From: Lishizhenia tianjinensis
GTDB taxonomy: Bacteria > Bacteroidota > Bacteroidia > Flavobacteriales_D > Crocinitomicaceae
DNA length: 64,000 bases
Assembly (NCBI GenBank): GCA_943330745.2
Contig: CALQIX020000009.1
Span: forward strand, 1-64,000
Direction: 5' to 3'
Part shown: piece by piece, positions 53,748-63,329 of the stretch
How positions within the stretch are numbered: position 1 is the first letter of the stretch
Layout of the letters: each line of letters opens with the position of its first letter
Translations under genes and position numbers: made by a program
Notes under the pieces: generated by a model
Database searches by the model: none
What the model was told of the DNA's origin: nothing
The model's input: only the letters and a program-made list of their open reading frames with translations

Positions 53748-56480
53748 TTATGATTTTCTTTTTTTCTTTTTACCGTAATTTTTTCCGGTTGGACTTCCCA
53801 CTCGATCCATCGCACATCTAAATCCAATGTTTCGTGTTGATTGTGTTTCATCCAAGAATCTTCTTGTACCACAACCTAACCAATACGCATTATCTTCCCA
53901 AGAACCACCTTTGTATACACGCGTTCTATCAGAAACCAATGTTGTAGGTGTTCCTTTGTTCCATTCAGATGAATTGATTTTAGTTCCGTCTAAATTATAT
54001 CTTTCATGATCGTTTTGATACATTACTAATTTAGGGTCTCTTTTTCCAAGATTAATATCTTTTTTCCGAGCTTCATTTTGATAGAAAATTGAAGATTCAA
54101 TATCACCATCCAAATAATCGATATAATCATCTTTACGATAATTCAATCTACCTAAATTTTCTTCCTCTGTAACACGACGATAACGCATTTGGCCTTCAGT
54201 TTCAGAAATGTATTCTGTTAAGCCATTTCTTAACACGCCTATCATAGTAGTTAAAGCTGGATCATCTAAGTAATTAGGGAATAATCTGGTTATATAAGCA
54301 TCGTTAAATACTCTACCCCATAACCCCCTGTTAATTAAACGAGTTGCCTCTGTTGTCCTTAAATTATTTGTTAAATATATAGCTGAATCTAACCAATAAT
54401 GAACTGAATCGATAAATTGCAACTCCTTTTTATACTGTGAACCTTTGATATTATAAACATCTAGATTATTTCCAGAAGAAATGAATAGTTGATCAGGATT
54501 CACTCCTTTTCTTGATTCTGCAGCATATTTAGATTGAGCTTTTGCATTTAATCCGCTGTAGTCTAAAGGTTTTTTGTCTAGCACATTGAACTCAATAGAA
54601 TAACTAAATTTCTGTTTTGGTGTCCCTGATTTTTTTTCAACAGTTACAATTACTGGATATTTACCGGGAGCCATGCGATAGTCAATGGCCTCAACAACTC
54701 CAGAAGAATCAAATTTAAAATTCTTTTTATCACTTAACGAAATATTAAAATTCTTAAGCAATTTATCTTTTGAATTTGTAAAATCACCTTTAGGTTCATC
54801 TGTCTTGAACTTATATGTAATTGTATCAAACTTACATGCGTTGATTATATCATTTTCATAAAAGAACTCGAAATCTGTTTCTGCCACACCATTTCCTTGT
54901 CTATCTAATGGATTCCATTCTTTTTTATTTGCACCATCACTACCCGCAATACGTTGGTAACGAACGCGCTCAAAATCTAACACATATTGTTTCATTCCAT
55001 GAACATCATAACGAATTCGATCGTTTTTCATGGCATCTTGAACACCGATTGTGGTAGTCAATTTAGTAGTATACACATTTCCTCTGAACGGACTGAAGCC
55101 ATCCACATCGTCTAATGAGTTTGGTCGATACACATCTTGCACCCACTCAGAAACATTTCCTGCCATGTGAAATAATCCAAAATCATTTGGCCAAAAAGAT
55201 TCAACAGGGGCCGTTGGTGCGGCACCATCATTTAGATTACCTGCAATACCCATATAATCCCCTGAACTACGCATGAAATTAGCTTGAATAGAACCCTGAA
55301 ATTGTTCCTCTTCCCGTCTAACCCAGTGACCATTCCATGGATATGTTCTACGGTCCGTATAATTTTCAGAATTTTCTTGTAAGTTCCCAATTAAACCTGT
55401 GGCGGCATATTCCCACTCAGCTTCAGTTGGTAGCCTGTAATTTGGCAATAGAATACCATCCTCCATACGAACAATTCGCGCACCATAATTTCCTTGTCCG
55501 CCTTTATTAACAGAACGTGCACTTGGGTTATAGTTTCTCAAACGACGCCCATTATCCGATTGTGACTCTTGAGTAAAAACTTCGTCAGGAGTACCCTCCT
55601 CATCAATTACTTCCTCCTCAGTATCCTCCTCAGATGAATAATTACGATTTGCTTCTCTTGGAGCAGGTTGTAATCCAAAATATTGACCACTTAGGTATGC
55701 CTCCGTTGAAAACATTTGAAAAGGACTCAACTCTTTATTACCCATTTCCCAATCTAAGATCCCCTCACGTGCAAGTATATATTCATTCACCCGATCTGTT
55801 CTCCATTTGCAGTACTCGTTTGCCTGTATCCAAGAAACTCCAACTACAGGATAATCTCTGTATGCAGGATGGCGCAAATAATAATTTACAAAATGTTCCA
55901 TAGAAGACAATGGACTTCTCCAACACAAAGTATCTGGCAAAGCTTTGCGATACACCTCTTGGTAATTAGAGGTAAATGATTCACTGTAATTATCAACATA
56001 TTTTTTAAATGCACTTTTATCTCCTGAAAGATCCTTAATTGAATCTAAGTTCGCAAATTCCTGAATTTCCAAATCTTCGGTTGCATCTGGCTCATAGCGA
56101 TTTGGATTTAACGGATCAACACTACCATAAACTCTACCCAGCCAAAACAAATATTCTAAATAATCGAAATTCGAAACCTCAGTTTGGTCTATATAAAAAG
56201 AAGGAACAGTAACTTTTCTTGGATTATTATTCCAATCTCTCATTACATCTTGTTCTGTCATACCCATTGTAAAAGTTCCACCTTCTACCAAAGTTAAACC
56301 AGGTCCTGTTTCTTGATCCATTGCTGGGAATTTTTCAAAACCACTTCCAAATTTCTCCGGACTATTGTGGTGCCATCCTGTAGATTTAGATCTTTCCGGT
56401 TGACAAGAAACCAGAAAAATAACTCCACAAAGAACGGCGCTGCTTTTTATAAAAAAATAACTCATTGCTTTCGATTTCAT
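53748..56480 (-). CDS. gldJ: Gliding-motility/T9SS lipoprotein GldJ, enlarged
   Basis: 910 residues against about 560 in Flavobacterium johnsoniae GldJ. The N-terminus ends in a lipobox (VSC, Cys26). The FGE-sulfatase-like domain starts with FVEGG-type LVEGGTFTMGMTEQDVMRDW, VPSFYIDQTEVSNFDYLEYL, NYRLPTEAEWEYAATGLIGN and GNVSEWVQDVYRPN (about 60-460). Its closing part, KGGSWEDNAYWLGCGTRRFL followed by NIGFRCAM, comes only near 860-895. The 350-odd residues in between hold a beta-sandwich-like section (about 540-640) and a helical section. GldJ stabilises the GldK/GldN ring for T9SS secretion and gliding. Neighbours porP, porU, porV and murF confirm the identity over the related GldK. Confidence 0.88.
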   Translation of the reverse strand: MKSKAMSYFFIKSSAVLCGVIFLVSCQPERSKSTGWHHNSPEKFGSGFEKFPAMDQETGPGLTLVEGGTFTMGMTEQDVMRDWNNNPRKVTVPSFYIDQTEVSNFDYLEYLFWLGRVYGSVDPLNPNRYEPDATEDLEIQEFANLDSIKDLSGDKSAFKKYVDNYSESFTSNYQEVYRKALPDTLCWRSPLSSMEHFVNYYLRHPAYRDYPVVGVSWIQANEYCKWRTDRVNEYILAREGILDWEMGNKELSPFQMFSTEAYLSGQYFGLQPAPREANRNYSSEEDTEEEVIDEEGTPDEVFTQESQSDNGRRLRNYNPSARSVNKGGQGNYGARIVRMEDGILLPNYRLPTEAEWEYAATGLIGNLQENSENYTDRRTYPWNGHWVRREEEQFQGSIQANFMRSSGDYMGIAGNLNDGAAPTAPVESFWPNDFGLFHMAGNVSEWVQDVYRPNSLDDVDGFSPFRGNVYTTKLTTTIGVQDAMKNDRIRYDVHGMKQYVLDFERVRYQRIAGSDGANKKEWNPLDRQGNGVAETDFEFFYENDIINACKFDTITYKFKTDEPKGDFTNSKDKLLKNFNISLSDKKNFKFDSSGVVEAIDYRMAPGKYPVIVTVEKKSGTPKQKFSYSIEFNVLDKKPLDYSGLNAKAQSKYAAESRKGVNPDQLFISSGNNLDVYNIKGSQYKKELQFIDSVHYWLDSAIYLTNNLRTTEATRLINRGLWGRVFNDAYITRLFPNYLDDPALTTMIGVLRNGLTEYISETEGQMRYRRVTEEENLGRLNYRKDDYIDYLDGDIESSIFYQNEARKKDINLGKRDPKLVMYQNDHERYNLDGTKINSSEWNKGTPTTLVSDRTRVYKGGSWEDNAYWLGCGTRRFLDETQSTRNIGFRCAMDRVGSPTGKNYGKKKKRKS

Positions 56481-56532
56481 ACTTTTTGAGTTTGTTAAGA
56501 ATCTTACTAACGTCTATTATTAAAAAAGGTTA

Positions 56533-57510
56533 CTAAAAAGAAGGACAAGAAATCGTTCTGAACGCTCTTGGTTTTCTTCTACATTTTAAATTATATCCCA
56601 TTGATACCTCATGCGAACCTCCGGATATTCCATTTCCTAATTTAGAAACTGTTACATCATAGCTGTATCCCAGTTTAAATTTACCTGTATTCACTCCAAA
56701 TGTTAAAATAAATGCATCCCGATTGCGATACCATGCACCAACATTGAAATTACCGTATTTAATGTAGGTACCAATATTCAATTCTTGAAAACCATTTTGA
56801 TATTGGTAAATAATATTTGGCATGATTGAAGTCACATTGGAATACTTGGATTTAGAACCCAGAGCAATTTCAGCACCCACATGACCTGTAAAGCGCATCG
56901 GTAATCGAGACTGACCTAAAATCATGGATTCATCCGGTCTATTTAGATGATTCACAGCAACTCCACCAAAAAATCTCTTCGTAAAAACAACCGCTCCAGC
57001 CGACACATCAAAAAACCCACGATTACCACCCCTTGCAACATCACCTGTTTGGTATATGAAACCACGACGAGGGTCAATCATATCTCCAAAAGTTAGCTTA
57101 TCCCAATCTAAAAATTTCTGGTACCAAGAAGCTTTTGCGCCAAACATCATGGAAGCTTTACGGCTCAATTTAACGTGATACGAATAAATCAACCCAATCA
57201 TCGAAGTTTGAATAGTGCCCTGCCCTTGTTGGTCATGCATAGCCAAAACCCCAATTCCACCACTTACGTTTTTAGCGTAAGTATCGTATGCTGCTGCATA
57301 GGTCACATAATTCCCCGTTAGCTGTGGCCATTCATTTCTATAATTCATTGCTAATCGTGGGCACCCATGAGATCCGGCTAGTGCTGGATTTAAGTAAACC
57401 GGATTTGAATAGAATTGAGTAAACGTAGGATCCTGAGCAAGTAATTTGCTACTTACGGAACACAACAAAACTGTTGTAAAAAACAGTATATCAGTAACTT
57501 TTATTTTCAC
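56533..57510 (-). CDS. PorP/SprF family T9SS outer-membrane protein (copy B)
   Basis: 325 residues starting at GTG 57510. The signal peptide (MKIKVTDILFFTTVLLCSVS) is unrelated to that of copy A at 13477, but from QDPTFTQFYSNPVY onward the two proteins differ at only four residues that I can see. At the DNA level some 60-base blocks are identical and others carry several silent differences. It lies between gldJ and the divergent porU gene in the T9SS core locus, whereas copy A sits in an ECF sigma operon. Has its own consensus promoter. Confidence 0.93.
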   Translation of the reverse strand: MKIKVTDILFFTTVLLCSVSSKLLAQDPTFTQFYSNPVYLNPALAGSHGCPRLAMNYRNEWPQLTGNYVTYAAAYDTYAKNVSGGIGVLAMHDQQGQGTIQTSMIGLIYSYHVKLSRKASMMFGAKASWYQKFLDWDKLTFGDMIDPRRGFIYQTGDVARGGNRGFFDVSAGAVVFTKRFFGGVAVNHLNRPDESMILGQSRLPMRFTGHVGAEIALGSKSKYSNVTSIMPNIIYQYQNGFQELNIGTYIKYGNFNVGAWYRNRDAFILTFGVNTGKFKLGYSYDVTVSKLGNGISGGSHEVSMGYNLKCRRKPRAFRTISCPSF

Positions 57511-57562
57511 GTAATAAGGTTTAGACGCGATTAGTTAAAACGTTCGAGTTAATATAAGGTTA

Positions 57563-57592
57563 CAAAAATAGACTATTTTGTGAAATAAACAA
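57563..57592 (-). promoter_or_regulatory. Promoter of PorP copy B (TTG-N19-TATTTTTG)
   Basis: Minus strand: TTG at 57592-57590 and TATTTTTG at 57570-57563, 19 bases apart, about 53 bases before the GTG start. Divergent from the porU promoter in the same 124-bp intergenic region. Confidence 0.55.
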
Positions 57593-57604
57593 CTTTTTTT
57601 TCCG

Positions 57605-57630
57605 TTGTGGAATTTAAAAACTTATTTTTG
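57605..57630 (+). promoter_or_regulatory. Putative porU promoter (TTG-N15-TATTTTTG)
   Basis: TTG at 57605-57607 and an exact -7 box TATTTTTG at 57623-57630, with 15-base spacing (short). The -7 box ends only four bases before the porU ATG, so the message may be leaderless or start at codon 3 (ATG 57641). Confidence 0.45.
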
Positions 57631-57634
57631 ATTT

Positions 57635-60600
57635 ATGAAAATGACCAAATGTTTCTTTATTAAGATTTTCTCTTTATTTATTTTGAGTTTTCTACCTATA
57701 AATTCATTTTCACAACAAGTAATTGATTTAGTTATCTCATGGCAAGAACCTAAAATGATTCAGCATGGTCAGGAATTAATAAAAGTTCCTTCTATTGCTA
57801 ATCAATCCTTGGATGGTTTAAAACCAACTTATTTTTGGAAAGAAAAGACAAGTAATGGAAAAAATATAGAATTAATTTCATTTGAATCTATTGACGCGTT
57901 GCCTGATGAAACGCAGTATTTAAATACCTTTATTCCTGAACTTGGGTCAATCCCAGAGATTAATTTTCAAATCACCAAAGCAGGAAAAGAAAATTACGCT
58001 GTAGTATACGCGGCTCCATTTTTTAAAACATCTAATGGAATAAAAAAAATTACTTCAATAAAACTGAAGCTTATCGATGCAGAAACGACAATGATTTCAA
58101 AAGATTTTGCCAGTTCGTCCGTTTTAAAAGAAGGTTCTGGGTTTTGGTTTAAAATTGCCGTAACCAAAGACGGAATTTACAAAATAGATAAGTCTTTTTT
58201 GGACGCATGTGGAATTAATACAAGTAATTTGAACCCAAATCACATCAATATTTACGGAAATGGTGAAGGGATTCTACCAGAGAAAAATTCATTACCAAGA
58301 AAAGATGATCTGGTTAAAAACTCAATTTATGTTCACGGTGATTCTGACGGAGTTTTTAATGATGCGGATTACATCCTTTTTTATGGCTGGGGGCCACATC
58401 GATGGCAACCTAATAATGCTAATAATTTTACGAGAATTCAACATTTGTATTCGGAAAATTCTTACTACTTTATAAATATCGATGCAACTAATACTCCCGC
58501 ACGAATTACATCTATTCCTTCAATTTCTGATCCCGCAACAAAAATTATTGACACCTATGATTATCGGGATATACTTGAAAATGAAACAACCAATCTCGTA
58601 GGTGGTGGACAACGATGGTATGGAGATCTATTCGACATTGATTTAGAAAAAACGTTTAATTTCTCGATTCCTGACTTGGATACTTTTCCTATTAAAATAA
58701 CAACTGCTTTAGCAACTAACGGTCAAGGAACGACCCAAAAGTTCAGTTTAAGTGGTACAACATTGTTTTCATCAAGCATGAATTATTTTGGGGATTTCTC
58801 ACGTTCAGAGAGCAACTTCTCATTTTACACTAGTCAAACCAATATTCCACTCAAAGTTTCAATTACGCGCAATAATCCTTCAATTCTCACATATTTAGAT
58901 TTCATCACTTTAAACACGAGAAGGAAATTAAGTTTTTATGGGACTCAAATGAATTTTAGAAATCTTACTGGAGCGCAGCCAGGAATAGTTAGCGAATACA
59001 GCATAAATTCAATGTCACAAAGTGGATTTATATGGGATTTACTAGACAAGAATAACCCAAAAATCATTCCTGGGAGCTTCTTAAATGGTAAATATATTTT
59101 CAAAACAGATGACAGTTACCGGGAATTTGTCGCTTCCAATGGGACATCATTTTATACCCCCGAGCGCATCGGTAGTGTAAATTATCAAAACCTACATGGC
59201 CTAGATCAAGCAGATTATTTAATTGTGACACATCCTGATTTTCTAACGCAAGCAACGCGTTTAGCAGATTTACATCGTCAAAAGGGTACAACCACTCATG
59301 TAGTAACAACCAATGAAATTTACAATGAGTTTAGTTCCGGTAGTCCGGATGCTACTGCGATTCGCATGTTTGCAAAAATGTTTTATGATAGGGCCATTAC
59401 AAATCCTGGAACTGCACCGAAACATTTATTACTTTTTGGTGATGGCACGTACGACCCAAAAAACAGAGTGGCAAACAATAATAATTATGTTTTAACATAT
59501 CAAGCTTTAAATAGTGAGAATTACATCTCTTGCTATGTGTCAGATGATTATTTCGGACTATTAAATGACAATGAATCATTTACAAGTGCTGATTTGTTAG
59601 ATATAGGAATAGGAAGATTGCTAATTTCTGATTTGACACAAGCGAAACAGCAAGTGGATAAAATAGAGCATTACATGAAAAATGGTTCTTCTTTATTTAA
59701 TAGCAATACTGGGTCTTGTTGTTTAAATACAAATAACAATTTAACATTTGGAGATTGGCGTTTGAAGTATGTTCAGATAGCAGATGATGAAGAGGAAGGT
59801 TATTTTATAAATTTTGATACTGAACCACAATATAATTCTGTCAAGAATAATCATTTTGAAATGAATTGTGACAAACTTTACATGGACGCTTATCCACAGC
59901 AAACTACCGCAGGTGGGCAACGATTCCCAGATGTTTACAATGCAATAACTGATAGGGTTCAACGAGGAGCATTGATCGTGAACTATGTTGGTCATGGTGG
60001 AGAAGTAGGTTTAGCAGAAGAAAGGGTTGTGACAATTCCGCAAATTAACAGCTGGACAAATATCAATGCCTTACACCTTTTTGTTTCCGCAACCTGTGAA
60101 TTCACTAAATATGACGATCCAAAAAGAGTATCAGCTGGGGAATGGGTTTCATTGAATCCTTCAGGCGGTGCAATTGCTTTAATGACTACAACACGTTCGG
60201 TATATTTTGGAGTAAATTCAACTACTGGACAGGCATTTTACAACCATGTTTTTGATAGAAACACCGATGGAAGCCCACTCACTTTTGGTGAAATCATGAT
60301 GAAAACAAAAAATGATGTTGGGCAAAATGAGAACAAACGTAGTTTTACCTTAATTGGAGATCCAGCGTTAAAAATCGCCCTACCTCAATTAAAAGTTGTA
60401 ACCGATAGCATTAATGGACAAAACCCATTTATACAGATAGATACGTTAAATGCCTTGAGCACTGTTCGAATTAAAGGACATATTGAGGACAATTCAGGAA
60501 ATTTAATTTCCTCTTACAATGGACAACTGATTCCTTCCATTTTTGACAAGGTAAAAACACAAAAAACACTTGGTCAAGATCCTGATTCTCCTGAAATCGA

Positions 60601-61468
60601 ATACAACCAACAGCGTAATGTAGTCTATAAAGGTAAAAACTCAATTACCAATGGGTATTTTGATTTTACATTTGTTGTGCCTAAAGACATTGCATTGAAT
60701 ATGGGAAGAGGAAAAATAAGTTATTATGCCTTCAACGATGCGTCAGATGCTTTTGGTTTTGACACCAACTTCAGAATTGGAGGAATTAATCCTAATGGAA
60801 TAAATGATATCGAAGGACCACAACTCAATCTATACATCAATGATGAAAATTTTATTAGCGGTAGTATAACCGACGAATCGCCCGTAATGATTTTAAACGC
60901 CTTTGATGAAAATGGAATAAACACAGTAGGTAATGGTATTGGACACGATTTAGTTGCAATACTTGATGGTAATTCGTCTGAACCAATACTTTTAAATGAT
61001 TATTATTCGGCAGCATTAGATTCATATCAATCAGGTGAAATTCGTTATCAATTCACTAATCTTGAGCAAGGAAAACACACCTTAGAAGTTAAAGTTTGGG
61101 ACGTTAACAATAATTCTTCTGTGGTAAAAACTGAATTCATTGTGCAGAATAAAGCAAACACAATGTTGGAACACGTGTACAACTATCCCAATCCTTTCAC
61201 AACTAGAACCTCTTTTCAATTCGAACATAACCAATCTTGCAGTAATTTGGATGTACAAATTCAGATTTTTACGATTTCGGGCAAACTTGTTAAATCAATA
61301 AACCAGACAGTAAATACTGTAGGATTTAGAACAGAAGGAATAGAATGGGATGGCAAAGACGATTTTGGGGATGCGTTGGCTAAAGGGGTTTACGTTTATC
61401 GTTTATCAGTAAAAAACAACACGGGTGAACAAGCTGAAAAAATAGAAAAACTAGTTTTGTTGAAATAA
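57635..61468 (+). CDS. porU: T9SS sortase-like C25 peptidase PorU
   Basis: 1277 residues. Signal peptide MKMTKCFFIKIFSLFILSFL. The N-terminal region (about 30-450) is a prodomain/barrel. The C25 peptidase domain runs about 490-870, with the catalytic pair His787 in VNYVGHGGEVGLAEER and Cys821 in VSATCEFTKYDDP. C-terminal beta domains follow and end in a CTD (MLEHVYNYPNPFTTRTSFQF, WDGKDDFGDALAKGVYVYRL). PorU cleaves the CTD of T9SS cargo at the cell surface and attaches it to lipopolysaccharide. Next gene is porV, its partner in the attachment complex, 92 bases on. Confidence 0.95.
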   Translation: MKMTKCFFIKIFSLFILSFLPINSFSQQVIDLVISWQEPKMIQHGQELIKVPSIANQSLDGLKPTYFWKEKTSNGKNIELISFESIDALPDETQYLNTFIPELGSIPEINFQITKAGKENYAVVYAAPFFKTSNGIKKITSIKLKLIDAETTMISKDFASSSVLKEGSGFWFKIAVTKDGIYKIDKSFLDACGINTSNLNPNHINIYGNGEGILPEKNSLPRKDDLVKNSIYVHGDSDGVFNDADYILFYGWGPHRWQPNNANNFTRIQHLYSENSYYFINIDATNTPARITSIPSISDPATKIIDTYDYRDILENETTNLVGGGQRWYGDLFDIDLEKTFNFSIPDLDTFPIKITTALATNGQGTTQKFSLSGTTLFSSSMNYFGDFSRSESNFSFYTSQTNIPLKVSITRNNPSILTYLDFITLNTRRKLSFYGTQMNFRNLTGAQPGIVSEYSINSMSQSGFIWDLLDKNNPKIIPGSFLNGKYIFKTDDSYREFVASNGTSFYTPERIGSVNYQNLHGLDQADYLIVTHPDFLTQATRLADLHRQKGTTTHVVTTNEIYNEFSSGSPDATAIRMFAKMFYDRAITNPGTAPKHLLLFGDGTYDPKNRVANNNNYVLTYQALNSENYISCYVSDDYFGLLNDNESFTSADLLDIGIGRLLISDLTQAKQQVDKIEHYMKNGSSLFNSNTGSCCLNTNNNLTFGDWRLKYVQIADDEEEGYFINFDTEPQYNSVKNNHFEMNCDKLYMDAYPQQTTAGGQRFPDVYNAITDRVQRGALIVNYVGHGGEVGLAEERVVTIPQINSWTNINALHLFVSATCEFTKYDDPKRVSAGEWVSLNPSGGAIALMTTTRSVYFGVNSTTGQAFYNHVFDRNTDGSPLTFGEIMMKTKNDVGQNENKRSFTLIGDPALKIALPQLKVVTDSINGQNPFIQIDTLNALSTVRIKGHIEDNSGNLISSYNGQLIPSIFDKVKTQKTLGQDPDSPEIEYNQQRNVVYKGKNSITNGYFDFTFVVPKDIALNMGRGKISYYAFNDASDAFGFDTNFRIGGINPNGINDIEGPQLNLYINDENFISGSITDESPVMILNAFDENGINTVGNGIGHDLVAILDGNSSEPILLNDYYSAALDSYQSGEIRYQFTNLEQGKHTLEVKVWDVNNNSSVVKTEFIVQNKANTMLEHVYNYPNPFTTRTSFQFEHNQSCSNLDVQIQIFTISGKLVKSINQTVNTVGFRTEGIEWDGKDDFGDALAKGVYVYRLSVKNNTGEQAEKIEKLVLLK

Positions 61469-61560
61469 TTTACAATAAAAGTTTCGGAATTACGTATATT
61501 TACCGTCTTAACTGTCTTAAATAAATAGTTTCTGGCGTGCGAAATTTGAACAAATAAAAC

Positions 61561-62832
61561 ATGAACAAACTTTTCTTTTTCTTCATTAGTCTTTCAGCAA
61601 CATTTGGTTGCTATGCTCAACCTACAGGCGGAAGCGGAGCATCTGACAACGACCTGCAATTAAATACAATTACGACAGCTTTGCCATTTTTGGCAATAAC
61701 CCCAGACTCACGAGCTGGGGGGATGGGAGATGCTGGAACTGCTTTAAGTCCAACATCAACGTCTGTATATTGGAATACTTCCATGATTTCATTTGCTAAA
61801 GAAAAATCTGAAGTTAGTTTATCCTATACCCCATGGTTGAGGCAATTAACGAACGACATTCATTTATCCTATTTAGCATTTTATTACAAAATAAATCGCT
61901 TACATTCTGTTGGAGGTGCATTACGTTATTTTAGTTTGGGTGAAATCACGTTTACGGATGCATCGGGAAATGTAATTCGCGATGATAAACCGAGTGAATT
62001 TGAATTAACTGGAGCGTATGCATTTCGTTTATCAGATAAATTTAGTATTGGACTAAATGGGAAATTTGCTTATTCCAATTTAACGGGCGGACTTACGGTT
62101 GGTGGTGTAAATACGAAAGCAGGTATTGTTGGAGCAACAGATATCTCGTTCACTTATTATAATGAAGACGCATCAATTGGTAAAACAAAAGGAGCATATA
62201 CATTTGCAACAACAATTAATAACATTGGAAATAAAGTAGCCTATTCTGAATTATCACAGCGAGATTTCATTCCGATGAATTTAAAAATCGGCAATGCCTA
62301 CAAAGCAAATTTTGACAAATACAACTCCGTTACTTTCGCGTTGGATTTACAAAAATTATTAGTACCAACTCCAGCGTATTACGACGTGATTGACGGAACG
62401 TACACAATGATATCTGGTCGATCAAATGATGTAGGGGTAATTTCGGGAATGGTTCAGTCATTTTATGATGCTCCCGGAGCACCTCTAACGGATGCCGATG
62501 GGAAATATATTCAAAATAGCGACGGGTCGTACCAAGTTAAAAAAGGCTCAAAGCTGGTGGAAGAACTTACCGAAATCAACATTGCTGGAGGATTAGAGTG
62601 GTGGTATAACAATGTTCTTGCCGTCAGAGGAGGTGTTTTTTTTGAAAATAAAAATAAAGGAAACAGACAATATATTAATATTGGAGCAAGCTTCAAATAC
62701 AACATGTTCGGAATTGATTTTTCCTATTTAGCCTCAATAAGCGGTAGACAAAGTCCGTTAGCAAATACTTTAAGATTCACATTACGTTTGAACCTTGACG
62801 GTAAATCCTCAGTTGAAAAAAAATCTGAATAA
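61561..62832 (+). CDS. porV: T9SS outer-membrane protein PorV
   Basis: 423 residues. Signal peptide MNKLFFFFISLSATFGCYAQ, then NTITTALPFLAITPDSRAGG, MGDAGTALSPTSTSVYWNTS and repeated beta-strand motifs (SLSYTPWLRQLTNDIHLSYL, LKIGNAYKANFDKYNSVTFA). PorV (LptO) is a 14-strand FadL-like barrel that carries folded cargo from the SprA translocon to PorU. Position directly after porU and before ispF is typical. A weak TATATTTA box lies about 60 bases upstream. Confidence 0.95.
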   Translation: MNKLFFFFISLSATFGCYAQPTGGSGASDNDLQLNTITTALPFLAITPDSRAGGMGDAGTALSPTSTSVYWNTSMISFAKEKSEVSLSYTPWLRQLTNDIHLSYLAFYYKINRLHSVGGALRYFSLGEITFTDASGNVIRDDKPSEFELTGAYAFRLSDKFSIGLNGKFAYSNLTGGLTVGGVNTKAGIVGATDISFTYYNEDASIGKTKGAYTFATTINNIGNKVAYSELSQRDFIPMNLKIGNAYKANFDKYNSVTFALDLQKLLVPTPAYYDVIDGTYTMISGRSNDVGVISGMVQSFYDAPGAPLTDADGKYIQNSDGSYQVKKGSKLVEELTEINIAGGLEWWYNNVLAVRGGVFFENKNKGNRQYINIGASFKYNMFGIDFSYLASISGRQSPLANTLRFTLRLNLDGKSSVEKKSE

Positions 62833-62835
62833 CCA

Positions 62836-63312
62836 ATGAAAATCAGAGTTGGCTTTGGCGTTGATGTTCATAGACTCTCAAAAGGTTACGATCTAATCAT
62901 TGGTGGTGTTAATCTAAATTCAGAACTTGGAGCGGTTGGACATTCAGACGCTGATGTTTTATTGCATGCTATTTGCGACGCATTACTTGGTGCTGCCAAC
63001 TTAAGGGATATTGGATTTCATTTTTCAGATACAGACCCTCAATACAAGGGAATTGACTCAACCATTTTATTGACAAAAGTTTATCAAAAAATTGTTGCTA
63101 AGGGTTATAATGTTGGGAATTTAGACTGTACTGTCATTTTAGAAAAACCAAAAGTTAATCCGCACATCCCAAAAATGCAGGAACTAATTGCACAAATATT
63201 GAAAATCGATGCCGATTCTGTTTCAATCAAAGCTACCACTCATGAACAAGTGGATTCTTTTGGTGAAATGAGAGCAATAAAAGCTTATGCTACTTGTCTT
63301 TTAGTAGGATAA
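62836..63312 (+). CDS. ispF: 2-C-methyl-D-erythritol 2,4-cyclodiphosphate synthase
   Basis: 158 residues, standard length. Zinc ligands Asp9/His11 in VGFGVDVHRLSKG and a His in AVGHSDADVLLHAICDAL; IGFHFSDTDPQYKG and the C-terminal VSIKATTHEQVDSFG match IspF. Fifth step of the MEP isoprenoid pathway in the cytoplasm; shows that this organism uses the MEP route. It begins three bases after porV stops, so it is in the porU-porV transcript. Confidence 0.97.
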   Translation: MKIRVGFGVDVHRLSKGYDLIIGGVNLNSELGAVGHSDADVLLHAICDALLGAANLRDIGFHFSDTDPQYKGIDSTILLTKVYQKIVAKGYNVGNLDCTVILEKPKVNPHIPKMQELIAQILKIDADSVSIKATTHEQVDSFGEMRAIKAYATCLLVG

Positions 63313-63329
63313 TCAAGTTTTTGTTAAAA

